NCBI GenBank assembly: GCA_038373885.1
Contig: JAWZYV010000771.1
Span: forward strand, 1,302,001-1,366,000
DNA from: Cheiracanthium punctorium
Lineage: Eukaryota; Arthropoda; Arachnida; Araneae; Cheiracanthiidae
Direction of reading: 5' to 3'
Length of the DNA stretch: 64,000 nt
The position numbers and the translations under genes are program-made. Of the stretch, positions 33,358 through 46,633 are shown piece after piece (the stretch's first letter is position 1; each line of letters opens with the position of its first letter). The notes beneath the pieces were generated by a model that worked only from the letters and a program-made list of their open reading frames with translations, had not been told where the DNA came from and did not search any database.

Positions 33358-34480
33358 CTAATATTGTTCTTGACTCTCTGTCTGAATTACTGCGGCCTCG
33401 CCGCAACTACATACATCCAACACAAAACATACCACACACAACACACCGGAGGTAAGCGCGCCGCGCAGGTACTCCGAAAAAGTTTACTTCAGTCAGTCAG
33501 TCAGTCTAAATACAAAAAAACACTGAACCTAAAAAATATGTCGAGTTTTTAAGGAATTTAACCCACTTTTTACAGGTTTAACCAGTATGTTCTAATCATT
33601 GAAATTAAGCAGTAGTAAAAATTATTGTTTTGGGAACAGTGTTGATTCCAACATAGTTCTTTGAATACTCCTCCAGCTCAACCCTGGGTTCCAGCAGAAC
33701 ATTTGACATTGAAAGACCTATACTGTAATCCACATTGGCAGCAGAAAGGGAAACTTATCTGCTGTCTTTTCAATGATTTAAATGAATAATTTAAGACTGG
33801 GTTCAAAATTAAACATAAAATATAGACTCATTACAGATTTAAGTATTTTGTAATTTTTAGCCGTGGAGAGACACCTACCACAGAAGATGACTGCAAAGCA
33901 GTGCAATTACTAGGCGAGTGCCCCTGCATTTGGTGCAAAAGCTGCATGGTAATATCATGGAGAACAACAGTTCTACGAGTGACACAGCCAACACCAAGCA
34001 TCCGACAGACTGCGACATTCTGTATATACGCCTAGAAATTGCATTCTTTTGGTGTCCCTTTTCTATCTCGGAATCCACTCTAACGATTTTTGTATAAACT
34101 AACATATGATTTTAATTGGTGCTGAAATCGGTGACTGAGTTGCCGTTTTATTTAGGAAAACTCTTTTTTTTTTTAATTTAATCCAGTTTAAAGAGGGGAC
34201 TATTTAACTTATAAGCATAGAGTTAAATGGGCCCATAGGGCTCAAGACCCCCAAATATTCTACGTTGAATAACAAAAATTTGCATTTTACAATTTTTACA
34301 AACTGATAAAAAGGTATTTCACTCAATTTATATAAACATTAAAAAGAAATTTTTTGTATAAATTTCAATTTTGATCATTATTTGGAATTCATTCTGATGC
34401 CACAATAACACAGGATGTTATTAAGCTGGCTTCGCTAGGTGCCAGGCCGGTTATAGTAAAAACAGACTATGAAACGGAAA
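33358..34480. other. Non-genic stretch
   Basis: The first 180 bp (GC-richer, with a CAGT run at 33490-33506) could be part of a LINE UTR. After that it is AT-rich. The minus-strand open frame at 33875-34105 has no recognisable family. No exon is supported. Confidence 0.4.
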
Positions 34481-34488
34481 GTATGAAA

Positions 34489-35594
34489 TAGGCTTGCCAA
34501 CTTTTATACACGTATTTACGGGACTTCGCGATTATGATGTGGGACGTGGGTGAAAAAAATGTGGGATCCAGCTTACTTATGAAAAGGCGAGAAACACAAT
34601 TAAATCTAGATTTAATTTTTACTTAGTATAGTTAACAGTTAAAACAATTAGGCTTACCATATTTTTTAAGTGCAACCCAGGACAAAACTATATATTTTTG
34701 TTGAGTCTCAATCAGGGTTCCAGCAAAATCTCCTTATAACGAATTTCAAGGAAAAAGTAAATTTGCAATTCTGAAAAATTTGTTAAACTGATTTGCTTGT
34801 TTGTGGGATTACAGCCAATTATCTACAATGGGGATTTAGGTTGGTAGGGGGGGGGTATCCTCTCAGTTAGGACTTTTTAAGAAATAGAGCTGATGTACCA
34901 GGCAAAGACATCGCAAACTGAACAAATTTAGAAATGTTGCGACATGCAGTATCAGACTTCTGAAAAACCTTAAAAATTGCTTTCCACTTCTATACTTCAT
35001 TAAAAAATTTTAAAGCGGATTTAAAAACAGGATGGCGACCATACACGTACTTGAATTTGAAAGTCAGCCCCGGACATTTTCAAAACCAGGACTGTCCGGG
35101 CTAATTCCGGACGTCTTGTAAACCTAGGCCTAACCCAAGTATAATAAACCCGAGTCTTCTATCCCTTTTCTTTATAATCAAAACAAAAAGAAGTAGCTGT
35201 TGCAAGTAAGCAAAACCGTTTTACTTTGACATTTAAAAAATAATTAAACAACCATAAGTAGCTAATATCGATAAGAAAACGTTATAATAAGTCGAAATCA
35301 CATCTTGTTCTAAGTTTAAAATAATTATTTGAAAAAAAAATGCTTGAGCCACTTTAACGAAAAATCATAATATTACTACTTAAAAAGGAATTTAAGTACG
35401 CAGTGAAATCATATTTATTTAGAAAAAAAACTTCAAAATTTATTCAGAGATTATAATTTATCAACTTTTTAAATTGCTTATTCTATTAAAAAACACAGGA
35501 CATTGGGCATCCCACTCACACCTTTCACTGGACGTGTTGTCTAAAGCCCTAAAAACAGGACGTTCAGGATCTTGCGGGAGGGTTGGCCACCCTA
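34489..35594. mobile_element. hAT-type element, 1106 bp (TAGGCTTGCCAAC ends), probably nested
   Basis: The left end TAGGCTTGCCAAC and right end GTTGGCCACCCTA form an inverted pair. Flanks gtatgaaa and gtatcaaa are an 8-bp duplication with one mismatch. A further pair, TAGGCTTACC (34650) and GTAAACCTA (35118), may mark a second element inside. No transposase reading frame remains. The ends resemble those at 669-828. Confidence 0.65.
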
Positions 35595-35602
35595 GTATCA
35601 AA

Positions 35603-36725
35603 TGACAATTTCACATGAGCCTAAAATGCACTAAACTAAACAATCGAAAATGTTTTTGTTTTCTTTTTTCATTTTTTACTTAGTGTCACTGCATTTTAAG
35701 AAGGGTAACGTGGTAGGAATGCACTATCATGGAGAGGCACCTAATTTTTAAAAAAGCGCCAAAACTAACTGTAATAAAAATAAAAGTTTTCAGTGATTTA
35801 GGCACAGAATATTAAGCATATTTCTATATTAAAAAAATTGGAGATATAAACATTCTGGTATGCAATATTAGCTGCACAAAGGTGTACAGTTTTTTTAGGG
35901 AAATATTTTTAATTTCGGATTTCTCTTTGAATTGTCAAATAACCATAGGCTGTAAAGTCTTGTGGAGCTCCAAACTCCCCCCTCCTCCCCTCCCCCCAAA
36001 AAAGAACTAAATGTATACACTAAAATTTCTCGGGAATGACCAACATCCATTCCCCAAAAAATCGGTTGTTAAGAGAGGTTGTCACTCAAACAGGCATGAA
36101 AGTGCGATTTGGAAAAAAAAGACTGAACTTTTGCACGTAATACAAAACAATCGAATTAACATACAATTAATACATTACCGGTTGTTACTACGTTATATAT
36201 TCATTATTTTACTAATATTTAAACAGCCTGGATGGAGTTGAAATAATTGGAATTCCGTCAAAAGATGGAAAACTTTCATGCCTGTTCAAAGAAGTATAAA
36301 CAATTGATAGCCAAGAAAAAAAAATATTGATTTGTTACTTCTGAAATTGCATGCCAATACATAAGTATTTATATGAACATATTTTTAAAATTTTAATTTT
36401 AATAAAATATTCAGAAATTTCAGATTGTTTCATTCGTTTTTTCTCTCTCTCTCCGAGAGTACTTCTCTGTCGACTTCATTTTTGAATATGACAAAAGGGC
36501 ATTTATTCTGATATTCATCGTGCATTCTGAATTTACCATAATAAAGTCTATTTATTTTATGGGTTTTCCCCTTAACCAAAAACAAACGCCAATTTCCTCA
36601 AGAAATTTCCTTTTTTTGTGTGACTCGATCTCATCAATTTGCTGCTCCAACAGTAAAATAACTTGTTTCTTAGACATGTCTCTCCTCTAACCTACAAGAT
36701 TTTACATAATGTGTATGTGTAGTCC
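35603..36725. other. Non-genic stretch
   Basis: A C run near 35980-35997 and a CT run near 36442. The 76-codon open frame at 36011-36241 is not recognisable. No gene or paired ends seen. Confidence 0.4.
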
Positions 36726-36729
36726 GTGG

Positions 36730-36950
36730 CGGATTCAGAAATTCTCTTTTGGGAGGGTCTAAATTTTGCAAAAAGCTTATTTGACCCAAACAAAATTTTA
36801 GTCTAAACCAATGTAAAAACTTTTGGGAGGGCCTCAGTGATTATAAAAGATCACTTTACATATTCAAAGTGCATAATGAAGCAGAATGTTACCCTTTAGC
36901 AATCTCTTTTGGGGGTGGCTGAAGCCCCCTCCCCTGACTCCGCTACTGGT
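36730..36950. mobile_element. MITE-like unit (GTGGCGGATTCAG / CTGACTCCGCTAC ends)
   Basis: GTGGCGGATTCAG and CTGACTCCGCTAC are near inverses about 220 bp apart. GGGAGGG-rich and CCCTCCCC tracts lie inside each end, as in the other GCGTAGCC-type MITEs. No convincing target duplication was found, so the limits are approximate. Confidence 0.5.
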
Positions 36951-37597
36951 TGCACTTGCTGCTGCTATCAATTTGCTATACAGCGACTGGTTTGTAATGT
37001 GGTTTTTGCTTCTTTAGATACATTAGATAATTATTGTTTGAGCAGCAGTATCTTTTTTTATTTTTTATAAAGTGATGATAATCAGGAATTTAATTATCAG
37101 AGGCATCAAGGAAAATTATTGACTTTCTCGCTATGAAAAGAAACATTAAAAAAAAAAATCTGATACACGACATTTGTGTATGTTCACAGTTGAAAACTAT
37201 TTTTCAGGTGACAGCAATGGAAAAAAGCACCGTATGCAGCAATGCAGAAGAAGATATCAGATGGAATTCATTTTTAAAAATTAAATAATTATTGTTTGAG
37301 GAGCAGTATCTTTTTTTTATATTCGTGTTTTTTCACAGTTGAAAACTACTTTTCAGGTGACAGCAGTGCAGAAAATAACAGTTAGATGGAATTCATTTTT
37401 AAAAATTAGATGAACCTTGGTTGAGCAGCATCAGTCTTTTTTTTGTCTTTTTTTTATAACTTTTACCTTTAATAAGGCAGGGCAAGAGCAGATTTAATTT
37501 TCAGAGGTAGCAACGAAAATTACTTATATGAAAAGTGGCATTTCAGAAAAAAAAACAGTTATGGTACACGACATTAGTGTATGTTCATAGTTGAAAG

Positions 37598-39849
37598 TAG
37601 GGATGTAACAGATATCCGGCAAGTATCCGGTATCCAGCCTATCCGGCTGATTTTTCAATATCCGAAATACCGTCGGATATCCAAATCATAACTACCGAAT
37701 ATCCGGCTTCTCTGCCGGTTATCCGGCTATATACTACTAAAGTTCTATCTATAATATGCATGGGACAGGATGAAAAATTATGCTTGAACATTCTTGATAA
37801 AGTGATACGTAAGACGGATATATTTTTTGATTGATGCCTTATCATGCACCCAAATTGATTTGCATCAGGTCTCTATACAAGATTGAATTACTGAGTGGGG
37901 CTGAAAATAACCTGGTTAGGCACTATTTCCATGAATGAAGCCACTTGTTTTAAAATACCTAGCAGCTCCACCAAGCTCGGTAAATTCTGAATGCTTATTT
38001 AGTTCTGCAAAAAGAATTTATACAGATAATAGAAATAGTTTGGCTCCACATAATGCTGAAAAACTTTTGTTTATCATGCAAAACATGAAACATAATAAGT
38101 ACTCTATTCATGAGTAGAAATAAGAATGCTTAAAAATCTCCATTGGAGCAATTTTTGGGGGAAAACAGTTTTTTCTGTGTGTGTGTGTGAGTGTGTCTCA
38201 TTGTGTTACATTCTGGTTTTTTTTTTTCATGCTCAGTATCTCTCATGTAAACATTAAATTGGAAATTATATACTATAATTAATTTATTTTCACCATGCAA
38301 CAAGGCATTACTTAATCTGCAATTTAATGCTACTTTCCTCACTAAAAATGAAAAAAATAGGACTCAAAATTGTATCATTTAGTGGCAATGATAAAGTTGA
38401 AAATATAATGTAATGTTCAAGATAGTAATAATTGAACTTCCCCTGAATAGGGTTTTACCACTAAAACGGGTGAAAACGTAGTAACCAAATTTGTTTTATA
38501 GACTATACATGAAAAGTGCTTAGGAAATTTTGATTAGAAAGTTAAGGTTAAAAATGTTCAAGTTGCTGTTAAACATGAAAAAACAGCAAATTTAACACTG
38601 GAAATGGATCGTTCAAAATAAACACACAATTTCAACATTTGTTCAGTAGATTTTGGGCACATTTATAACTAGTTAGGCTCATATTTAGAGCTAATTTCAT
38701 GCTGCAAAGTGCTGCTTAGCGAACATTTTCTGAACATAAAAAAAAAAAAAACCTTAAACGCATCTCATGTAGTGTCCATGTGCAAATTTGGACGTGATCT
38801 TATCCTTTTCAGCTGTAGACTGCTGTTTATAGGGGAAGTTTAATGACAAGAACTGTGTAGTATCATTTGAAAAATATGTGCATTCATTATATGCAGTTTC
38901 TCTCATTTTAATACAAAAATGATGTAATAATGTAATTTTACACTCTCTCCCCATCGAGTTTCTCCAATATTTTTTATTTGCTCCAGAAATCGGATAATGA
39001 ACAAAAAACTCCGATTAATCTGTCTTCAAAATTTATTTATAGCGGAGATTTTTTTTAAAAATTTGTCCCGCCCCCCCTTTTCGTGCCATATAAGTTTTAG
39101 TACTGCGAAAGAATGCTCATATATTTTAGAAGCTAAACAATTAAACAGATCTATTTTTGTTTTTCAACTTGTAGTTTTTTTATTAAAGAAATTTAATGCA
39201 TAACCTGAAAAATCCTGTTTTATAAATATTTAAGAGGGCTTTACTTTTCATTTATCAATCTGTAAAAGAAATTTAACTTAATATAAAACTAAAAATCACT
39301 TAATGTAAATTAATATTAAATGAATAAAACAGAAAAAAAAGCATTAAACCCATGTTTGGAAAAAAATAACTCATCTATCAAAGGTGTCTTATCAAAATAG
39401 ATATCTTATTCTTAAATTTAAAAAGAAAAAGTAATAGATATCTTATTATTAAATAAATAAAAAAGTATGCATTTCTTTGTGAAAACAATCTACAATTACA
39501 GGTATGTTAATAAATGTGTCATGGTTAAATTTACTTCCTTCTGCCAGCACTGTATACATAAAAAGAATATTTTAACTGTTTATATTTTAAGTAACATTTT
39601 TTATGCACATATGTGAAAAGATATTTAGTTTTGGTAAATTATAAGTCAATTATTAAAAAATACTTAAATGATGTGTTAAACATGTTTACAATTTATTGTT
39701 CTGATGTCATTATATAAAAAAAATGAAAAACACACTAAATATGTAAATACACGTTTAGTGCCGGATATGCAGCCAGATATCTGTATCCGGCAACCAAAGG
39801 AGCTTCGGATATCCGGTATCCGGCAAAATCAATATCTGTTACATCCCTA
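37598..39849 (+). mobile_element. hAT element, 2252 bp, intact ends and perfect 8-bp duplication
   Basis: The left end TAGGGATGTAACAGATAT and right end ATATCTGTTACATCCCTA are an 18-bp perfect inverted pair. Both flanks read gttgaaag, an exact 8-bp duplication of the satellite unit ('cacagttgaaaact'). ATCCGG-rich repeats lie inside both ends. Only the C-terminal end of a hAT transposase remains (37935-38117), and the rest is AT-rich. It is a deletion derivative that presumably moved using a transposase supplied elsewhere. Confidence 0.95.
37935..38117 (+). pseudogene. hAT transposase C-terminal dimerisation segment
   Basis: About 60 residues read VLKYLAAPPSSVNSECLFSS followed by AKRIYTDNRNSLAPHNAEKL and a stop at 38117. 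This is the hallmark hAT C-terminal dimerisation region (pattern P-x-SxxSExxFS...NxxxRxxLxPxxxExLxFx). BED finger, catalytic core and the insertion domain are absent. The methionine is not a real start. It lies inside the 37598-39849 element, on the strand expected for its remnant transposase. Confidence 0.9.
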
Positions 39850-40960
39850 GTTGAAAGCTATTTTGCACGTGACAGCAATGCAGAAAAGCAGCAATGCAGA
39901 AGAAGATATCAGATGGAAGTCATTTTTCAAATTAGATTATTATCTTTTGAACAGCAACATCTTTTTTTAATATTTTTTATAGTGATGCCAAGGCAGGAGT
40001 GAAAGACAAAAGAAGATATTATTGACTTTCTTGCAATTAAAACAGACATTTAAGAGATAGCAGTTCTGATACACGACATTCGTGTTATTTTCACAGTTGA
40101 AAACTATTCTTCTGATGACAGCAATGCAGAGGAAGCACCGCATGCAGCAATGCAGAAGAAGATATCAGATGGAATCCTTTTTTAAAAATTAGATAATTAT
40201 TATTTGAGCAGCAGCAGCAGCATCTTTATTATTATTTTTTAATAGCGATGGCAAGGCAGGAGTAAAAGACAAAAGAAGATTCAATTATCAGTGGCAGCGA
40301 GGAAAATTATTGACTTTCTTGAGAAGCATAAAAAAAACAGTTCTGATACATGACATTCGTGTATTTTCACAGTTGAAGAGTATTTTTCAGGTGACAGCAA
40401 TGGAGAAAAGCATCGTATGCAGCAATGCAGAAGATATCAGATGGAATTCATTTTTAAAAATTAGATAATTATTATTTGAGCAGCAGCATCTTTATTATTG
40501 TGTTTTTATGGTGATGGCAAGACAGGAGTAAAAGACAAAAGAAGATTGAATTATCAGAGGCAGCAAGGAAAATTATTTACTTTCTTGCTATAAAAGAGAC
40601 ATTAAAAAAAAAAAAAAAGTTCTGATGCACGCCATTCATGTATGTTCCCAGTTTTTCAGGTGGCAGCAATGAAGGAGAAGAAAGTCAGATGAAATTCCAT
40701 TTTTAAAAATTAGGTAAATCTTGTTTAAGCAGCAGCATATTTTTTTTTTTTTTTTTTAACCAAAAGCAGGGCAGGAGTAAAGGACAAGAGCAGACTTAAT
40801 TTTCAGAGGCAGCGATGAACATTATTGACATTAATGATGTGAAAAGAGGCATTTATAAAAAAACAGTCCATGCACAGGAATATTCGTGTATGTTTTCACG
40901 AATGAGCATTATTTTTCATTTGACACCAGAAGAAGAATTTCTTGAAACAGTGTAAAAGAA

Positions 40961-42648
40961 CCCTTAAAAGACAAGTTAGACGAGAAATCCGCAAGCAACA
41001 AACCATGCTATGGACCGACTACCTGGAGACCCTCGGCCCGGAGAACAACTCCATCTGGAGAGCGGTAAAGAGACTACGTAATAAGAGGCTCACTGTTCCT
41101 CCTATCAAGGTGTGCGGACACGTTATCATCGATGACAAAGGCAAAGCCAACGACATTGCCCAAGTTTACGAGAATCAGTTCCGCAATGACGAACCGTCTA
41201 CACTAAACATCATTCCTAGTCTCCAAGAGTTCCTCAGCCAAACTCCTACCACTCCCATACTGCCGGCCCTACCCTCAGAGATTCATGAAATCATCCAGAG
41301 GCTCCCTACCAAGAAGTGCCCTGGTCGTGACGGGATCACTAACCAAATGATCAAGCACATCACAGCAACCACGCTTTTTAAACTCACTGCTCTGATAAAC
41401 CTCATCTTGAAGCACCATCGCTTCTCTCACTGCTGGAAGGACGCTGTCATCTGTCCTATCCCCAAGTCGCACCAAGATCTGACCCAACTTGCCGCCTATC
41501 GTCCCATTAGCCTGCTTAGCAGCCTGGGCAAGGTAGCAGAGAGGGTCATTACCAACAGGCTCAATGAGCACCTCAACCTTCAGAGCACTGTCATCCCAGA
41601 GCAATTTGGCTTCCGCCAGAAGCACAGTACGGTGCACCAACTCTACAGGGTAGTGGACCAGCTGGCTGAAGGTCTCCAGGAAAAACAACATACCTCCATC
41701 GTCCTCCTCGACGTCTCCAAGGCTTTGAGGGCCTCCTTTACAAACTAGTCCAGACGAACATCCCGGACGGACTCATCCACCTCATTAACAGCTACCTGGC
41801 GGGAAGAACTTACACTGTAGGACTTGGTACCGCACATTGTGATAGACACTTTATACGTAGCGGGGTCCCCGAAGGTTCAATCCTTGGACCTACGCTGTAT
41901 AACCTCTATGTGAGCGCCATTCCAAAACATCCTCATACCAGCCTTGCTCTCTATGCGGACGACACAGCCATCGTCGCTAAACATCCTAACCCCAGGTTCA
42001 TGAAGAATGCCCTCCAGTCCCATATCGATGCCATCGATCTGTGGATGCACAACTGGAAGGTGAAGCTGAACCCACAGAAGTGCACAGCCATCTCTGTGAG
42101 TCGCAAAGCTCCACCGTCCAGACTCTTCATAAACAACAATGCCATCGACTGTCCTAATACGGCCACTTACCTTGGGGTAACCCTCGATCGCGGTCTCACA
42201 TGGAGAACCCACATCAAAAATACCAGGCGTAAAATGATCTCTTCCTTCAAAGCCATTAGCAGCCTCATCTATACTAAAAGAAACAGGACACGCAATAAGA
42301 TTTTGGCTTTATAAAACACTTATTCGCCTACTTGCACTCTACGCGGCGCCCGTCAGGGCGTATGCTGCAAAAACAAATTTTTTGAAGATCCGCCAAACAG
42401 AGACGAAGTTACTCCGTACCATCCGGTACGGGTCCACATTTATTAAGAATAGTGTCATCAGGAAATACCTAGGTATAAACTCCTTCACAACGCAAGTTCT
42501 CAAACTCGCTAAGAAGTTCCATGCCAAACTCAGCGCCCTTCCTAACGAGATAGTCGCTGAACTTATGGACCACGAACCTACGAACCCCCGTTACTGCAAG
42601 CGCCCCCAGGCGGTTCTCTGCCTGTACTCAAGGGTGGACTCAGTCTAG
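40961..42648 (+). pseudogene. Jockey-type ORF2 reverse transcriptase, frameshifted
   Basis: Linker residues before the RT (REIRKQQTMLWTDYLETLGP) lead into RT motifs: KKCPGRDGITNQMI (41310), YRPISLLSSLGKVAERVI (41499), PEQFGFRQKHSTVHQL (41597), LLDVSKAF with the first catalytic Asp (near 41706), GVPEGSILGPTLYN and LYADDTAIV (near 41950), the YADD active site. A single-base loss near 41722 ('aaggctttgagggc') and another shift near 42312 break the frame. The C-terminal tail ends RRRP-like at 42600-42648. The first seven residues of the apparent open frame are satellite DNA, so its ATG at 40942 is not a gene start. Endonuclease is absent. Confidence 0.95.
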
Positions 42649-42904
42649 CAAACCGACTTATGAAGCCCGCCGCTTGTCGGTGGGGGGGAAGCCGGGTAGA
42701 AAACGAGTTCCGCCCACCCCCAACTCCTTCCACTCTCTAATTTGCCGCACTATGACATCCAGGACCTCTATGCCCAGGCAACCCGGTTCCACCGTATTGC
42801 CCCTCTTAATCACACAAATATGAAGTACCGATTTAACACTACCTCGCCCACACTGGAGGTATATGCGTATCACGCGAGGGACTCCACTTACCGTATTGCT
42901 CAAG
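40961..42904 (+). mobile_element. 5'-truncated Jockey-type non-LTR retrotransposon
   Basis: It contains an ORF2 fragment (40961-42648) plus a 3' UTR of about 255 bp. Satellite sequence runs up to tgtaaaagaa on the left and resumes at about aatacagaaaaaattc on the right. Against the intact array at 43470-43510 about 14 bp of target seem to be lost, and no clean duplication is visible. There is no endonuclease domain and no poly(A) tail. GC content is markedly above that of the array. Confidence 0.9.
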
Positions 42905-45789
42905 AAGAATACAGAAAAAATTCACAAGGAATCCATTTTTAATCTTTTTAAAAAAAAAATAGATTATTTTTATTTTAACAGCAGCACTGATTTTTTGCTT
43001 TTCATGAAGTAAAGGCAAGACAGAAGAGAGATGAGTGTAGGAGTATTCAATTTTAATTGGCATGAGGAAAATTAATGCAAGTCAGATAATTCAATTGGAA
43101 AACAGCGTAGTATATTTAAGAAAAAACATTTCTGATACACGCCATTCGTGCATGTCCCCAGTTGAAAACTATTTTTCAGGTGGCAGCAATGAAGGAGAAG
43201 AAAGTCAGATGAAATTCCATTTTTAAAAATTAGATAAATCTTGTTTAAGCAGCAGCATATATATTTTTTTTAAACTTTTACTTTTAATAAAGCAAGGCAG
43301 GAGTAAAGGACAAGAGCAGATTTAATTTTCAGAGTCAGCGATGAAAATTAATGACATTAATCATGTGAAAAGAGGCATTTATGAAAAAAACAGTTCATAC
43401 ACAGGAATATTCGTGTATGTGTTCACAAATGAAAATTATTTTTCATTTGACACCAGAAGAAGAATCTCTTGAAAGAGTGTAAAAGAAGCATCACACACAG
43501 CAATACAGAAGTACACACTTGCGTTATTCCCTCCTGTACATACTTGTAAATATTTTATTTCTTTAGACTAGAGATGGGCGGTTCGACTCATTTTACTGAT
43601 TCGAATCTCAACTCACTCACTACTTCGATGATTCGAATCAGTGATTCGAATCTTGAATCAATAAAACAACTAAAGAAATTTTCCCTCTCTCTGCGCCGAA
43701 AGCCGTACTATTTAAACACCCTTCACCCATTCATCGGGTTTCTTCTCCGCTGAGTTCTCGGGCAGCTAGCATCTCTCTCTCCTTGCTCGGTCGAATTCAA
43801 CACTGACATACACAGTTTTCAGCAAATGAGTTCCTTCTCTTAACTTCCTGGCTCGCGCACTGTGTATAAGCAAGTAGTAATTTGTCGGCGGAAGGGGGGA
43901 AAGGGATAAGACAAATACGAAACAAAATACTACTTCAATACAAATCATTTGCTTAAAATTAAGTTCCACTGTCATTTTGAAATAATGATAAATACATGTA
44001 TTTTATCTGAGCATGTCTGTCTTCATCTGTCTACATCTTTTAGTTGAATGTAGTACTTTAACTAGGAAATTTCATATAATAAAGGAAATCAATCGTGCAT
44101 AGTTAATCAGTTATGTTGTAACACCTTGGTTATAAACTAACATAAATTTTGCCACGTAATTCTACGACGAAGAATTTCTTTTTTCTGAAAATTCCCTAAT
44201 ACTTTATTTGTTTTATAAGAGTATAACAAAAGCTTAAAACGAAACATTTGAATTATTTTTTTTTCTTATTACAATATATTATTATAATATATACTTCGAA
44301 AGAGTAGTTTTATAGTATAGTATAAATAGTGTGATAGAATATTCTTAATAAAGTTCCGTTAACAGATTGCTGGAATATATAGTAAATAAAGAAAAGTTTC
44401 GGGGAGGGGGCGATAAAGGCACCCATACGATTGTATTAAGGATTGCGGGGAAAGTCGCCATAAAAAATAGTGAAAGCACTGATTTCCGTAAGGACATTCT
44501 GTTCAAGAGCTCCCAAAATTATCCTTTAAATAAAATTACAAATTTCCACATTATGATTTTAATTTAAACTAAAAAAATACCGTGAATTACTAAAATTAAT
44601 TCAATTACTTGAAAAGCACAGAATGAAATTAAGGAATAAAAATTAAGTAATATAATTAAAATATCATTATTCCGTATAGTATTATCTTATATTATCTTTT
44701 ATTATATAGAAACTTTTGACCTGGGGCCCCATTTTTGTAAATCGGCCCCTGGCCATAAATATAAATAGCATTTTATCAGAAAAAAAGATTTTTTCCCGTG
44801 AGTGTGTTTATTCATTTGTTTCGCACCCATGTTTAACCTACTCGCTCTCGTCAATGAAAAGACGCTGAGAAGCAGACTCACCTAGTTTGACTAATATTTC
44901 AGTATGTTGTAAAAATATTCATCATATTGACAGCTGAAAGTAGGGCCCCCTCAGTGCCGGTCCCAGCTATTTTTCTAACTGGTGCAAAATACAAAAATGC
45001 GCCCCCTCCTTCACACACAGATGCAGCTAGAAAAGTTTTCAAAGGGGTTAAAACGAAAATTTTAACAATATATGGACACTCAAATATACTTATAATAAAG
45101 TAAGGTATTTTGGCACCCCATAGATAAGTGGAAGAGATGGCGCCCGGTGCGGTCGCCCCGTTCGCTCCCCCCTAGGACCCGTTATGGGTCCCCTCCACTC
45201 TTTGCCCTCTATGTGGATGCTCATGCATATAAGTCCGCAACTAAGGGTTCCATCGCGTGATGAAAACCTTAATTAATCCCCCCCCACCTCCAAAGAGATA
45301 GCAAGAAGTTTGGAGAACACTTAGACACAAAACCGGGAGAAAAAAATATATTCATTTCGTCCAATTTTTTTTATATAAAATTGTCCCTTCCCTTCCTATG
45401 GAAACTGATTTTGACGCTCTCTTCAGTGCGGCGCCTTAGGCACGGGTCCAGTTTGCCCTTTCTAGTTGCAGCGATGACCATGCACCATTACACACATTCT
45501 TTAAAAGCAACCGTCTGTGTCTAGTTAACAAATATTTTATTTTGGTGTAATGTAATGCCAATAGATTTAATATACTACATATGTGTATCTATATTTACGG
45601 TGAAGTAAGAGCAAGTGTAAAATATAAATGTGAATAAAAATATTTCAACTAAAGTGGGAAACACAGACACATCACAAGCACAAGCCAGGTTACTCGTGGC
45701 ATCGAAAAAAAAAAAAAGCACCTCTGATACAACGATAGCAACAAAACCAAATGTAGTATGTGCGAGACCGAAGCAAACACGCTAAATTC

Positions 45790-45915
45790 CACCACCACCG
45801 ACCGGAGTTTTCCGTGATTTCCTCCGAAACTTAGCGTAAATATGGGTTAGGGTTAGGACGCCTTAAAAAGACCCCCACGGAGGGCACCCCACCCTTCATG
45901 CAGTTAATTGGCCGT
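45790..45915 (+). mobile_element. SINE fragment, diverged
   Basis: 'ggagttttccgtgatttcct', 'ccgaaacttagcgtaaata' and 'cccccacggagggc' match the SINE body at 3590-3770 in opposite orientation. The head and tail are not clear. Confidence 0.5.
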
Positions 45916-46196
45916 AATAACACAACAACATCCACCACTGCTCAAAGAAATACCAAAGTTGCAACCGTTATGAGCACCCCTCCTTAAAATTACTGCCCGC
46001 AAAGCTAACCCTCTCCCCCCCTCCTCCTACTATAGTACGCATTTTTCTTAAACCGGTGAATGGAATTGGTTTACAAACTTTTGATAAAATCACTCCTTTA
46101 CTTTATGCTAATACTTAATCCCCCCCTCCCAAAAAAAAAGTTGGGGCAAATAAGGAGCTACAAAGGCAATAGATAAGCAAGTAAACTTCTTTAGAC

Positions 46197-46633
46197 CAGC
46201 GGCGTAGCAGGGCGGAGCGAGCGGTCCGCCCTGCCCTTGCCCGGCAAGCTAAAAGCAAATGTGAGGGCGGCAGCAGAAGACCCTGTCTAAGAATCTTAGA
46301 AAGATGGGGCTGCAATATGGAGGTCCGTCCCGGTAGTCAATAACAGCGGCGTAGCCAGAGGGGGGCTGAGGGGGCTACTGCCCCCCCGAAATGGAACCCT
46401 TTACTTACTTTTAGTGAGGAAGGTAGCATTTAACTGCAGGTTAATTAATACTTTGGTGCACAGCAGGGACGTAGCCAGAGGGGGGGGGCTGAGGGGCTGC
46501 TGACCCTCCCCCCCCCAAAATGGGACCCTTTACTTAGCTTACAATTGAACTTTAACTTTAAATTTGATACCCAGCCCACCCCGAAATAAAATCCTGGCTA
46601 CGCCACTGGTCAATAACACTAACTACGCCACTG
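46197..46633. mobile_element. hAT-type MITE carrying another MITE
   Basis: Ends CAGCGGCGTAG and CTACGCCACTG. Flanks ctttagac and ctgtagac are an 8-bp duplication with one mismatch. It contains the younger MITE at 46344-46608 and sits inside the 43569-47824 element. Confidence 0.7.
46344..46608. mobile_element. hAT-type MITE, 265 bp, perfect 8-bp duplication
   Basis: Ends CAGCGGCGTAGCCAG and CTGGCTACGCCACTG. Both flanks read gtcaataa. A second internal start-like copy (GACGTAGCCAGAGGGGGG, near 46469) shows either an internal duplication or yet another nested unit. Confidence 0.85.

Noticed and set aside
36730..36950. 8-bp duplication at this MITE
   Set aside because: Several alignments of the flanks were tried and none gave a convincing match, so no duplication is claimed.
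40942..40962. ATG at 40942 as start of the RT protein
   Set aside because: The first seven codons are satellite-array sequence (compare 43475-43495), so the methionine is accidental and the ORF2 is 5'-truncated.
41275..41691. 138-codon minus-strand open frame
   Set aside because: It is the antisense shadow of the Jockey RT; the plus-strand frame has the RT motifs.
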